This document shows, one piece after another, positions 16,299-25,339 of a stretch of DNA of 64,000 nucleotides. The stretch's first letter is position 1, and every line of letters starts with the position of its first letter. The notes under the pieces were generated by a model. It did not search any database, was not told the origin of the DNA, and saw nothing but the letters and a program-made list of their open reading frames with translations. A program made the translations under genes and the position numbers. This DNA is from Oscillospiraceae bacterium (GTDB lineage: Bacteria; Bacillota; Clostridia; Oscillospirales; SIG627). Location: the NCBI GenBank assembly GCA_034925865.1, contig JAYFRN010000001.1, positions 84,395 to 148,394 on the forward strand, read 5' to 3'.

Positions 16299-17354
16299 TT
16301 AATCGTCGCAGGATATGTTCAACAGATTATCCCTTACAAGTATTCCGATTCCGAGATGAGCCTTTTTTATACTGTCGGTGATTATAAATTCAGGCATCTT
16401 CCGTTTAAGAGGAAGAAACATAGCTTCCGTATTAAGCTGTGAAAACATTTCTTTGGTTATAAGGGGATTGGATTCGCGGTTGTATTCGATGATTATTGTA
16501 TCGGGATCGAAAAACCACATGGCATTGTAGACAAACTTGTTCAGAGCCGCTTGTATTTCCGAAGTATCTGTCGAATATTTAAGAATTTGTTCAAGTGTTT
16601 TCCCATCGCTCGTGAATATAAGCTGACCCATATCGCCCGCAAATTTTTCGTGACCTCTGAGTATCTCTCCGTTATAAGTAAGCGCTCCGCCGATTCCGTC
16701 GCCGATGTGAAGGTACACCATGCTTTTTTTATCATAATCCGGAATTGTGTGCATGTGCGCATATATGGATTGTTTTACGTTTTCATCGATATACGATACT
16801 TTTCTGCCTACCGTAAACTCGATTATTCTCACGATCATTATCTCATTCAGCTCCGGCATGCGTTTGTTTATAATTGTATCGCTTGATGAATCGTAAGGAC
16901 CTGGGACAGAAACACCAATGCTGATTATTAATCGGCTTTCGCCGGTGTGCTCAATAAAATTTGCGCAATCAGATAAAAATTTTCGGAGATTTGAGTTGAA
17001 ATCTTTGACGGGGTCATATTTATGAAGCATTTTTTCTGCCTGTTTAAAATTTATGTCATAAATATATAACGCGAAATTATATGATGTAAGATCAATAACC
17101 GCAAAGCTCATTGCGGAATTGATTTCGAGGATTCCCGCTCTTCGACCGATTCCCGCAGAAGATTGTCGCTTTTGAACGATCAGCTTTCTCTCCAGGAGAG
17201 TATCTACATTTTTTCCGACGCTCATAAGATTTATACCGGTTATTTCTGATAACCTGGCGCGTGTAATAGGTGCCTGTGAGCGTATGAGATTGAAAATTTG
17301 GCCGAGATGATTATATTTTGCGGTGTCAGGCATATATTGATCTGTATTGTTCAA
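16299..17354 (-). CDS. ROK family transcriptional regulator lacking the zinc motif
   Basis: A 351-residue protein. An N-terminal winged helix-turn-helix (QIFNLIRSQAPITRARLSE... ITGINLMSVGKNVDTLLE) is followed by the ROK sugar-kinase-like fold (ISIGVSVPGPYDS, YLHIGDGIGGALTYNGEI, GHEKFAGDMGQLIF). The cysteine cluster that normally follows the GHM/GQL motif in ROK proteins is absent, so zinc-dependent sugar sensing may be altered. The start is taken as TTG at 17354, because AGGGAG lies 8 bases before it; an ATG at 17375 has no binding site and would place that site inside the gene. It is divergent from the YhcH/beta-helix cluster and is its likely regulator. Confidence 0.85.
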   Translation of the reverse strand: MNNTDQYMPDTAKYNHLGQIFNLIRSQAPITRARLSEITGINLMSVGKNVDTLLERKLIVQKRQSSAGIGRRAGILEINSAMSFAVIDLTSYNFALYIYDINFKQAEKMLHKYDPVKDFNSNLRKFLSDCANFIEHTGESRLIISIGVSVPGPYDSSSDTIINKRMPELNEIMIVRIIEFTVGRKVSYIDENVKQSIYAHMHTIPDYDKKSMVYLHIGDGIGGALTYNGEILRGHEKFAGDMGQLIFTSDGKTLEQILKYSTDTSEIQAALNKFVYNAMWFFDPDTIIIEYNRESNPLITKEMFSQLNTEAMFLPLKRKMPEFIITDSIKKAHLGIGILVRDNLLNISCDD

Positions 17355-17407
17355 GCAATCACTCCCTTGTGTCATTAAACAGCATTTAGATAAGTCTTGT
17401 TTTACAA

Positions 17408-17480
17408 GTGAGAAAAGCCATATGTCAGAGCCTTTTCTCTCTTTAAGCGAGTACTATTAAATTCCGAATTAATAAATAAT
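17408..17480 (-). repeat. Interspersed hairpin repeat, copy B1
   Basis: Inverted orientation. GAGAAAAG (17410-17417) pairs with CTTTTCTC around a CATATG-containing loop. It is followed by TCTTTAAGCGAGTACTATTAAATTCCG, the complement of the left part of the repeat (written here beyond the core to show phase with copy E). It lies in the ROK/YhcH divergent region. Confidence 0.55.
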
Positions 17481-17490
17481 CATTGTCAAA

Positions 17491-17560
17491 TAAGAGAAAA
17501 AGCCAGCATACCTTTTCGCTCAAAAAGCGGTAATTATCATATTGCCGCCTAATAATATTA
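17491..17560 (-). repeat. Interspersed hairpin repeat, copy B2
   Basis: Second inverted copy, 10 bases after B1. TAAGAGAAAAAGCCAGCATA and CCTTTTCGCTC form the imperfect hairpin, then AAGCGGTAATTATCATATT and GCCGCCTAATAATATT match the left flank seen in copy E. Two copies in tandem occupy most of the 261-base gap between the ROK gene and the YhcH gene, where no other gene is visible. Confidence 0.55.
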
Positions 17561-17615
17561 TAATTGATTAAAATCGTATGTCAATAAAAAATTCAATTAA
17601 AGAAAAAGATTTTAT

Positions 17616-18095
17616 ATGATTATGAGAGATATAAAAATGATAATTGGTAATATAAACGAACAGGTATTCAATAAATCCGCAAATGAAAAAATAAATAATG
17701 CCATTTTGATAATACGTAAAACCGACTTCGGAAAAGCTTTGCCCGGAAAGAACACCACAGAAAATGACGAGGTATTTTTTAATTATATATCGGCATACGC
17801 TTCGGCTCTCCAGGAAAATGAAGTCGAATTCGAAGCTCATAAAGAATACGCCGATATTCATGTGATGCTCCGCGGGGAAGAATTTATTTATTTATCAAAG
17901 ACCGATAAACTGGTGAAAAAAACTGAATACGATATAGCGGGCGATTATGCATTATTTGCCGGAACCGCATCAGAAAAAGTAAAATTAAAGGCCGGCGATT
18001 ATCTCGTTTGTATGCCGGAAGACGCGCATGCTCCGCTAATAAACTGCGGTTTTGACGGTGAAATTCAAAAAGCTGTTTTCAAGGTTAGATTATAA
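17616..18095 (+). CDS. YhcH/YjgK/YiaL family protein
   Basis: A 159-residue single-domain cupin-like protein of the DUF386 family, near the usual 150-residue length. The family signature around FEAHKEYADIHVMLRGEEFI and the metal-ligand histidines are visible, with MPEDAHAPLI near the C-terminus. Family members have been tied to sialic acid or other sugar anomer handling and often sit in sugar-utilisation clusters. The start may be ATG 17616 or ATG 17637. It is the first gene of the cluster facing the ROK regulator and is followed after 35 bases by the first beta-helix lipoprotein. Confidence 0.88.
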   Translation: MIMRDIKMIIGNINEQVFNKSANEKINNAILIIRKTDFGKALPGKNTTENDEVFFNYISAYASALQENEVEFEAHKEYADIHVMLRGEEFIYLSKTDKLVKKTEYDIAGDYALFAGTASEKVKLKAGDYLVCMPEDAHAPLINCGFDGEIQKAVFKVRL

Positions 18096-18130
18096 AAGGT
18101 TTAATTTTAATAACGAAAGGCAATGACGGT

Positions 18131-19726
18131 ATGGCTGGTTTAAAGGAAAGATTGATAGCGCTTTTTATATGTTCTTCCATGGTATTTTCGCTTTTTTCTT
18201 GCTCTGCCAACAAAAACCTGTATTTTTCAAAAATTAGCGCTGATAAAAAAACAGCTGTGATTACAAACAATATCAATAAGAGCGAAGTGAGGGTTAATAT
18301 AATAAAAGAATCTGAAATAAACGAAAAAAGTTCGTCAGACAGCTTTGCGAACGCCGCGGATTTCGGGCTGTCGGAAGATGAAAACGCCGATAACATGAAG
18401 GCAATTGCAAAAGCGATCGCTTCATTGAAAAACGGCGGGACAGTTTATATTCCTTCAGGCACATACAAGATTAAGAAGCAAATCTATATATATCGTCCGA
18501 ATATTACTATTTGCGGAGCTGGTCCGAGCACTCATCTTATTTACGATTTTGAGCAGAAATCATTTCATACATCAGACACGGCTTCATTTTTCTGCGTGGT
18601 GTCGGGCATTTCAAGTATCATCTTCCGCGATATCGTACTTGAATATCACGGCGAGTTTTTCCCGGAATTCGGGCATTCATACGACGGAAAAATCAATGCC
18701 ATAAACATATGCCGCTCGTCCGATATACTTATTGAAAATGTCGAAGCTTTCGGATTCAACTCATGCGCGGTATATGTCAGCGGTACAGATACAAACGAGA
18801 CCGCGAATGATATAATTATCAGAGGCTGTTATTTTCACCATAATCGTGTTGGAGGTGTGCTGTACGGTTATGTCAACGGGCTGACAATAACTGATTGCAT
18901 TCTCGAATATCACGGAAGCCGTCCTGACGGCGGTACCGGTTACGGTTCCGCAGGATCGAGCGGAGCTTATCCGATGAATGTGCGTGTAATAAACAATCAA
19001 TGTAATTATAATTACCGCAAGGGAATAGATTTGCATGCGGGTGAAAACATTGTCATTGAAGGAAATACCTGCCGCGGAAACAGACTTTACGGAATTTATT
19101 GTGAAGGCCCGAAAACGAACCATGTGGTTATAAAAAACAATATAGTAAGCGATATGAGCCGTGAAAAGCTTGATATCGGCGAACCCTACACCTGGTTATC
19201 CGGCATCGACGTAGGGACAGCGACGAATACCGACGGCGTATACTATGATTTTCAGGTTATTGGAAATATTATCGAAAATCATGGTCTTGTTCAGGGCAGC
19301 GCATACGGGATATGCGGATATTTCTCATTTGACAAAGGCAGCGTAATAATAAAAGATAACATATTTAACTGCACAGAGATCACGAATTTCGTGAGGTTTT
19401 CCGGTGACGGATCAATTAATTCTTCATGCGATATCTCATTTAACGTATCGGGAAACCAATTTTATGCTGAAAAAGCCGATGGAGATCCCATATTGATATC
19501 GAAATATAACTCACTTATTTTTTCCGATAATCAGATTTCCGTTAAAAAGCCAAACACAGGAAGAGTTGTATATATAAATAATGACGCGCTTTCATCCACA
19601 ATATTTACAGGAAATAACATTGACACCGGAAACAGCAGTTCATCTGTATACAGTATAACAAGGACTTCGGGCACAAAAGGACTGATTATTGAAAATAATA
19701 TTGTCAACGGAAGCATCAAAAACTAA
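18131..19726 (+). CDS. Beta-helix (pectate-lyase-like) lipoprotein 1
   Basis: A 531-residue protein with a lipoprotein signal (SLFSC, lipid Cys24) and CGAAAGG upstream of the ATG. After a short linker comes a Pectate_lyase_3-like cap (FGLSEDENADNMKAIAKAI, LKNGGTVYIPSGTYKI) and then many right-handed beta-helix coils with the repeated (N/D)I(I/V)I(R/K)(G/N)N pattern (residues of about 115-520). The cap motif, normally GDGxTDDT, is degraded to EDENADN. Such proteins bind or cleave acidic polysaccharides at the cell surface; no catalytic residues can be named here. It is the first of three tandem paralogues. Confidence 0.8.
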   Translation: MAGLKERLIALFICSSMVFSLFSCSANKNLYFSKISADKKTAVITNNINKSEVRVNIIKESEINEKSSSDSFANAADFGLSEDENADNMKAIAKAIASLKNGGTVYIPSGTYKIKKQIYIYRPNITICGAGPSTHLIYDFEQKSFHTSDTASFFCVVSGISSIIFRDIVLEYHGEFFPEFGHSYDGKINAINICRSSDILIENVEAFGFNSCAVYVSGTDTNETANDIIIRGCYFHHNRVGGVLYGYVNGLTITDCILEYHGSRPDGGTGYGSAGSSGAYPMNVRVINNQCNYNYRKGIDLHAGENIVIEGNTCRGNRLYGIYCEGPKTNHVVIKNNIVSDMSREKLDIGEPYTWLSGIDVGTATNTDGVYYDFQVIGNIIENHGLVQGSAYGICGYFSFDKGSVIIKDNIFNCTEITNFVRFSGDGSINSSCDISFNVSGNQFYAEKADGDPILISKYNSLIFSDNQISVKKPNTGRVVYINNDALSSTIFTGNNIDTGNSSSSVYSITRTSGTKGLIIENNIVNGSIKN

Positions 19727-19787
19727 AACCTGATGAAGTAAGAAAAGTCATAATATGTCAAGTGGCACAGAAAGGCGAGGTCTGCAG

Positions 19788-21380
19788 ATGAAATACGGCA
19801 CGGTTATTAAAAAATCGGCGGCTATTCTTATCGCGGTGTTAACTGCGGCATGCATGGCTTCATGTTCGGTGGACGACAAATTACCGGAAAAAGCGGGTGA
19901 TATTATTTCTATTGATGAAAACGGAATTATAACCGTAAAAGATAATAACAATAAAACATATCTTTATAAAGCGATAAGCGAAAATAATGAACCGGATGAA
20001 CGTATAAACGTGAAATCCTTCGGCGCAACCGGAGACGGAAAAACAGACGACACCGTGGCTTTTTCCGCAGCCATAGCCGTTCTTAAAAACGGTGGCACAC
20101 TGTATATACCCGAGGGCAAATATCTCATCACAGCTCCCATTATCATTCCGGGAAGCACCACTGTATGCGGGACAGGCGCAAACGCCGTAATAGTTTACAA
20201 GCGTGAGCAGAGCCAAACCGATTTGAAATCAGATATATCATGCTTTCTTATTAAAGACGGAGCGGATTCTGTAACAATTAAAAATCTGGCGATCAAATAC
20301 GAAGGCAACTTTTTCGGAGAGGCCGGACAATCATACTCCGGAAAAATATCCGGTATCTATGCAGGCGCGGTCAGTGACCTTTATATATCAAATGTTGCGA
20401 TATCCGGGTTTAACAGCTGTGGTATAGATTTATCGGGAGGCAATTCTGGCGAAAAAGCCTTGAGGATTACGGTCGAGAACAGTTATTTACATCATAACCG
20501 TAACGCTGGGCTTATGATGAGCAATGTTTATGGTGTATTAATAACCGCAAACACCATGGAATACAACGGATGTGAAGCCGACGGAAAAGTCGGATGCGGT
20601 TGTGCGGCGGACAGAGCGGCAAATACCGAAAATGTGCTTGTTATATCAAACAGCATTAATTATAATTATTGCAGAGGCATTGACGTAAACGCCGGGGCGA
20701 AAATCCTGATCGACGGAAACACCTGCAAAGCGAACCGTCTTTGCGGGATATATGCCGAAGGAAAAAATACGACTGATGTCGTTATTACTAATAATATAAT
20801 TTCAGATATGAATTACACAAAAACAATTCCGCAGGGATATGGATCAGTGACAGGTATTTCATTCGGAGCGGCAGACGAAGAAGATACATCCTTATATCAG
20901 AATTTTACAGTTTCCAATAATGTCATCAGAAATATTTCGGTCGGATCTGCCGAAACAGCAATTCCGTTATATTGCTTCGCGTCAAATAAAAAGGGCAATA
21001 TTAAAATTACAGAAAATACGATTGACTGTGATGTTATTGACAGCATTTTTTCGATAAATCGTGATTCAAAGATTGAAGACCACGAGTTGAATGTTGTCTT
21101 TTCCGATAATCAGATTACTGTTAAATCCTTAAAATCAAATGGGTTGCTCCTCATTTTTAAAAAATTGATTTTTGACGGGAATCAAATCAAAATAATCAAA
21201 ACGTCTGATACCGTATCTGTAAACATTTTATCGGGAGCTGCAAACGGAGAGATGATTTATTGCAATAATATAATATCAACCGATAAATCCTCTGTAAACG
21301 AGTATGCCCTGAACTCAGAGTCCGGCATGGCTGCCATCGTGATGAAAAACAATATTTATAACGGCGTCATTGCAAACTGA
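19788..21380 (+). CDS. Beta-helix (pectate-lyase-like) lipoprotein 2
   Basis: A 530-residue protein from the ATG at 19788, which yields a proper lipoprotein signal (MKYGTVIKKSAAIL...MASC, lipid Cys26); an ATG 11 codons upstream would spoil it. A short N-terminal motif (SIDENGIITVKDNNNKTYLY) is shared in diverged form with the third paralogue. The Pectate_lyase_3 cap is well conserved (SFGATGDGKTDDTVAFSAAI, LKNGGTLYIPEGKY), followed by beta-helix coils to the end. It is co-directional with paralogues on both sides and probably co-transcribed, with 61 bases upstream and 24 downstream. Confidence 0.82.
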   Translation: MKYGTVIKKSAAILIAVLTAACMASCSVDDKLPEKAGDIISIDENGIITVKDNNNKTYLYKAISENNEPDERINVKSFGATGDGKTDDTVAFSAAIAVLKNGGTLYIPEGKYLITAPIIIPGSTTVCGTGANAVIVYKREQSQTDLKSDISCFLIKDGADSVTIKNLAIKYEGNFFGEAGQSYSGKISGIYAGAVSDLYISNVAISGFNSCGIDLSGGNSGEKALRITVENSYLHHNRNAGLMMSNVYGVLITANTMEYNGCEADGKVGCGCAADRAANTENVLVISNSINYNYCRGIDVNAGAKILIDGNTCKANRLCGIYAEGKNTTDVVITNNIISDMNYTKTIPQGYGSVTGISFGAADEEDTSLYQNFTVSNNVIRNISVGSAETAIPLYCFASNKKGNIKITENTIDCDVIDSIFSINRDSKIEDHELNVVFSDNQITVKSLKSNGLLLIFKKLIFDGNQIKIIKTSDTVSVNILSGAANGEMIYCNNIISTDKSSVNEYALNSESGMAAIVMKNNIYNGVIAN

Positions 21381-21404
21381 AAGAAAGGACTGGAGAAGGC
21401 GAAT

Positions 21405-22973
21405 ATGAAAACATTTATCAGAATTATATCGGCTTTGCTTTCGCTTATGTTTGCTATATCACTGTTCGGATGTATCAATAGGTCAAAAACAGCTGCTGTT
21501 ATATCGGCAATAAACGAGGATGGTTCAATGCAGATAGAAGACACGGAAGGTAATAAATACATAATGAAGCCCTACGATCCCGGCACTTATTATGAACCGG
21601 CAGCGACGGGAATAATTTATCTTAAAAATTTCGGCGCTAAGGGTGACGGAGTAAATGACGATACCGAAGCTATAAAATTGGCTGTTGCGGCTCTGAAAGA
21701 CGGAGGAATACTTTATCTTCAGCAGGGGACATATATTATGACATCCCCGATTGAAATATCTACAGATAATATAATAATAAAAGGCGACGGAGCAAAAACG
21801 GTCATAGAATTCAAATATGACCCTAAACAGGATGACAAAGCTTCCGGGTGCTCTGCATTTTGTTTTGAAAACGCAATAAAAAATGTCATATTAAAGGATT
21901 TTACTGTAAAACACACTGATTATGACGAAAATGTAGCAGCTGTAAAACAATATGGTATCTTGTTCGGACAATGTGATAATGTTTATCTAGACAATCTGAC
22001 TGTCAGCGGCTTTAATGCCTCGGCTGTCCGAATAGGCTCGGATACCGAAACAGAATCGACGAGAATATCTATAAAAAATTCGAGATTTTTTAACAACAAT
22101 ACAGCGGGAATCGAAATAGGAAAAGCAGACGGCATTGACATAACCGCGTGCGATATATACGAAAACAAATCCGGAAAATCATGTACCGGCTACGGAGTAT
22201 ACGCGCCGGAAACAGCGGATGCAAAAAACGTTCGTATCAATTTTAACCGTATAAACAAGAATTATATCGCGGGGGTCTTTCTGAAAAACGGAAAGCAAGT
22301 TATAATAGACGGTAATATTATCAGTAATAATTCACTTTACGGAGTATATGCAAAAGGCGAGAATACCGATAATATAATCATATCAAATAATATGATAAGC
22401 GATATGGAGATTGATTCTGTCGACAGCTTTTCAGATTATGATTTTCTTTCCGCAATATGCTGCGGAACAGAATGTGAAACGTCATCCGACAGGCGCAGCT
22501 ATTCCATTATGAATAATACGGTTAAAAATATCACTTTAAAAAAAGGCAGTTCATATGGGATTTTTTCAGCTGTAAACGACTGTTCAACTTTGAAAATCAC
22601 GGATAATCAAATAGAAATTGACAGATGCACCTCCGCAATATTTCTGGATTCACTCAAAAAAGACGGATACGAAAACAACGAAACCGATATCGGCATATCA
22701 TCAAATCAAATCCATTTGCTTTCAATTGAAAAGGCTCTGATTACGTTATGCCAGGCGCGAAAGCTTTCAATATCAAAAAACATTGCATATGCGGAAAAAT
22801 CAGATGCTCAAGAAGCAATTTCTATGACAGGAAGCAAGAAAACTCAGACAACCATAACCGAAAACATAATTGCCTTGGCGGGGAGCGATATGAAGCTTGT
22901 TTCCTTTGAAAACGGGGAAGCTCCGTCGGTAATTATCAATAAAAATAATATATTCAACGGCGCAGCGGAATAA
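21405..22973 (+). CDS. Beta-helix (pectate-lyase-like) lipoprotein 3
   Basis: A 522-residue protein. Its lipoprotein signal ends in LFGC (lipid Cys23). The N-terminal motif (AINEDGSMQIEDTEGNKY) matches the second paralogue. The cap reads NFGAKGDGVNDDTEAIKLAV and LKDGGILYLQQGTY, followed by beta-helix coils with many NNxI and DNxI turns. GGAGAAGG precedes the ATG. The three paralogues have diverged considerably in the coil region while keeping the cap, which suggests different glycan targets for each. No transporter genes are in the cluster, so uptake would have to be encoded elsewhere. Confidence 0.82.
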   Translation: MKTFIRIISALLSLMFAISLFGCINRSKTAAVISAINEDGSMQIEDTEGNKYIMKPYDPGTYYEPAATGIIYLKNFGAKGDGVNDDTEAIKLAVAALKDGGILYLQQGTYIMTSPIEISTDNIIIKGDGAKTVIEFKYDPKQDDKASGCSAFCFENAIKNVILKDFTVKHTDYDENVAAVKQYGILFGQCDNVYLDNLTVSGFNASAVRIGSDTETESTRISIKNSRFFNNNTAGIEIGKADGIDITACDIYENKSGKSCTGYGVYAPETADAKNVRINFNRINKNYIAGVFLKNGKQVIIDGNIISNNSLYGVYAKGENTDNIIISNNMISDMEIDSVDSFSDYDFLSAICCGTECETSSDRRSYSIMNNTVKNITLKKGSSYGIFSAVNDCSTLKITDNQIEIDRCTSAIFLDSLKKDGYENNETDIGISSNQIHLLSIEKALITLCQARKLSISKNIAYAEKSDAQEAISMTGSKKTQTTITENIIALAGSDMKLVSFENGEAPSVIINKNNIFNGAAE

Positions 22974-23003
22974 TATCCGAAAGCCGTATGAAAAGGAGAA
23001 AAC

Positions 23004-24068
23004 ATGTCAAAAGTCAAAGTTGCAGTCATCGGATGCGGTACGATCGCAAACAGCGCACATATCCCCTCGTATATGAATAACGAGAACGTAGAAATCAAAT
23101 ATTTCTGCGATATTATTCCGGAAAAAGCCAAAGCCGCTGTTGAAAAATATGGATGCGGCAAGGCAATTACCGATTATAAGGAAATACTCAAGGACAACGA
23201 AATAGAAGCTGTTTCGGTTTGTACACCCAACCGCATGCATTCAATAATATCCTGCGACTGTCTCAGAGCCGGAAAAAATGTCCTTTGTGAAAAGCCTGCC
23301 GCAAGGGTATATTCAGAAGCTCTTGAAATGCAGAAAACAACGGCGGAAACAGGCAAAATACTCAACATCGGCGTAGTAAACCGTTTTAATACCGCCGTCA
23401 ATATGATAAAAAATAAAATTAACGCGGGTGAACTCGGAAATGTATATCATATATATGTTTCCTTCCGTGCTCATCGTTCAATTCCGGGACTCGGCGGAGC
23501 ATTTACGACAAAAGCTATTGCCGGCGGCGGAGCCTTAATCGACTGGGGTGTGCATTATCTTGATATAGTTATGTATTGCTGCGGCGATCCTAATCCTGTA
23601 ACAGTTTCCGGAAAAGCATTTTGCGTTCTGGGAAAAGATATGAAAAATTATGTTTATGAGGGAATGTGGGCAGAGGATACAAAAAATGTAAACGGGACAT
23701 ATGATGTCGATGATTCCGTTACTGCATTCATAAGAACAGAGGGTCCGACTATAACTTTGAACGGCGCATGGGCACAGAATATCGGACAGTCAGAAACTTA
23801 TATTGATTTTCTTGGTGACAAGGCAGGAATCAGACTGAATTATGGTGGAAATTTCACCGTTTATGGTACAAAAGACGGAAAGCTCTGTGAAGAAACGCCT
23901 GAGTTTACCGCAGAACCTATGTTCCAAAAAGAAATTGACGCTTTTATTGATTGTGTAAGAACTGGCAAAAAGCTTCCTTCTCATATAGACAAAGCGGTCT
24001 TAACCTCTAAAATCATGCAGTCAATATATGACTCGTCAGATTCAGGAAAAGAAATCGTGCTTAAGTAA
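23004..24068 (+). CDS. Gfo/Idh/MocA family oxidoreductase 1
   Basis: A 354-residue protein with AAGGAG upstream. The N-terminal Rossmann domain has VAVIGCGTIANSAHIPSY, DIIPEKAKAAVEKYG near residue 40, and the family signature CTPNRMHSIISCDCLRAGK and VLCEKPAA. The C-terminal domain contains GGGALIDWGVHYLDIVMYC, the segment where catalytic Asp and His usually lie. These enzymes oxidise or epimerise sugars and inositols using NAD(P). Its place after the beta-helix lipoproteins suggests a role in metabolising the released sugar. The substrate cannot be named. Confidence 0.9.
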   Translation: MSKVKVAVIGCGTIANSAHIPSYMNNENVEIKYFCDIIPEKAKAAVEKYGCGKAITDYKEILKDNEIEAVSVCTPNRMHSIISCDCLRAGKNVLCEKPAARVYSEALEMQKTTAETGKILNIGVVNRFNTAVNMIKNKINAGELGNVYHIYVSFRAHRSIPGLGGAFTTKAIAGGGALIDWGVHYLDIVMYCCGDPNPVTVSGKAFCVLGKDMKNYVYEGMWAEDTKNVNGTYDVDDSVTAFIRTEGPTITLNGAWAQNIGQSETYIDFLGDKAGIRLNYGGNFTVYGTKDGKLCEETPEFTAEPMFQKEIDAFIDCVRTGKKLPSHIDKAVLTSKIMQSIYDSSDSGKEIVLK

Positions 24069-24112
24069 AATACAGCAAAAATCAGATTAAATAAACAGTA
24101 AGGAGAAACGAT

Positions 24113-25339
24113 ATGTCGATAATATGCAGCAAATGCGGAAGAACACTTCCGGACAATACAATATACTGCAGCGGATGCGGACAGAAAAACGAGCCTGTTG
24201 TTCCAATGAAATATTGCCCTTCATGTGGTAATAAAATATTGAAATCCTCAAAATTCTGCTCAAAATGCGGTGCCGTGCAGATTGCCGAAGCAGAAAAGCA
24301 AATACTTTTCTGCATGAATTGTAAAAAACCGCTTCCGGATGGCGCTGTGTTTTGCAGTATATGCGGAACGAAGGCGACGGTTATGTCGCCGGTATCCGGC
24401 AATATCGGCATATCGGTTTCTCAATCAAAAAAATGCAAAATGTGCGGAGCCGATTTGAAGCAGGATGCGATATTTTGCGGAATATGCGGCGCGGCGGTCA
24501 ACGATGCATCTCAAACAAAAGCTGGCTTAATCAATAAAGACGATTTAACTTCGGATAACGCCGCAGCCGATAATGGATCCGGATTTAAACCAAGAGAAAT
24601 TACATATGTTGAGAGTTCTAAAAAAAAGCCCGAGCTGGACATTATTGAACAGACAGAGTCAAGTAATTCGTCTGCCACGACACCTGAGATTGTCTTGGAA
24701 GATTCATCAACTGTAATGGAAAGTGATATAAGAATACCCGTTCCGACGCCGGTAATAACGCCTGTACCGACATCAGAAGCGATAAAATGCCCGAAGTGCG
24801 GCAAGGAATTAAAGCCCGGAGTAAAATTCTGCAACGGATGCGGGGCACTTTTGGATGCGGCTGTACCCGGAATACAAACTGTACCCGAAACTAAAATTGA
24901 AAGCGATGTCATAATACCCGTTCCGACGCCGGTAATGACGTCCGCACCGACATCAGAAACGATAAAATGCCCGAAGTGCGGCAAGGAATTAAAGCCCGGA
25001 GCAAAATTCTGCAACGGATGCGGGGCACATTTGAATGCGGCCGTGCCCGGAATGCAAACTGTACCTGTAAATGTAATTGAAAATGATATAAAAATACCCG
25101 TTCCGACGCCAGTAATAACGCCTGTACCGACATCAGAAGAGATAAAATGCCCGAAGTGCGGCAAGGAATTAAAGCCCGGAGCAAAATTCTGCAACGGATG
25201 CGGAGTAAATATTGATGCACTGAAAGAAAAACCGTTGGAAAAAGTACTTGCTGAAGAAATAATATGTAAAAACTGTGGCGCAGTTTTAAAGCCGAATATG
25301 AAATATTGTTATAATTGCGCCGCTGAGGTAAAATACTAA
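24113..25339 (+). CDS. Multi-zinc-ribbon protein with 180-bp internal repeats
   Basis: A 408-residue protein without membrane segment. Four zinc ribbons lie in residues 1 to about 130 (for example CSKCGRTLPDNTIYCSGCGQ and CPSCGNKILKSSKFCSKCG). A polar linker follows, then three nearly identical 60-residue units, each with a Pro-rich strip (IPVPTPVITPVPTS) and one ribbon (KCPKCGKELKPG.KFCNGCG), then a final ribbon (CKNCGAVLKPNMKYCYNC). That makes eight ribbons in all. Ribbons of this 'zinc-ribbon domain' class usually mediate protein-protein contact; the function here is unknown. AAGGAG precedes the ATG. The stop codon overlaps the next gene's start (TAATG), which implies translational coupling. 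Confidence 0.85.
   Translation: MSIICSKCGRTLPDNTIYCSGCGQKNEPVVPMKYCPSCGNKILKSSKFCSKCGAVQIAEAEKQILFCMNCKKPLPDGAVFCSICGTKATVMSPVSGNIGISVSQSKKCKMCGADLKQDAIFCGICGAAVNDASQTKAGLINKDDLTSDNAAADNGSGFKPREITYVESSKKKPELDIIEQTESSNSSATTPEIVLEDSSTVMESDIRIPVPTPVITPVPTSEAIKCPKCGKELKPGVKFCNGCGALLDAAVPGIQTVPETKIESDVIIPVPTPVMTSAPTSETIKCPKCGKELKPGAKFCNGCGAHLNAAVPGMQTVPVNVIENDIKIPVPTPVITPVPTSEEIKCPKCGKELKPGAKFCNGCGVNIDALKEKPLEKVLAEEIICKNCGAVLKPNMKYCYNCAAEVKY
24731..25203 (+). repeat. Three tandem 180-bp coding repeats
   Basis: Units begin at 24731, 24911 and 25091, at exact 180-bp spacing, each opening with AATACCCGTTCCGACGCC (two bases in) and containing an almost invariant stretch that encodes KCPKCGKELKPG. The third unit is cut short after the ribbon. 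Near-identity at the DNA level indicates recent duplication or ongoing conversion, so copy number is likely to vary. Confidence 0.9.

Noticed and set aside
24511-25194. Long minus-strand open frame of 227 codons opposite the zinc-ribbon gene
   Set aside because: It mirrors the repeated zinc-ribbon coding sequence, shows repeats only because the plus strand does, and has no ribosome binding site of its own.
24731-25203. CRISPR-like array
   Set aside because: The regular 180-bp units are in-frame protein repeats with zinc-ribbon motifs, not short repeats with variable spacers, and no cas genes are present.
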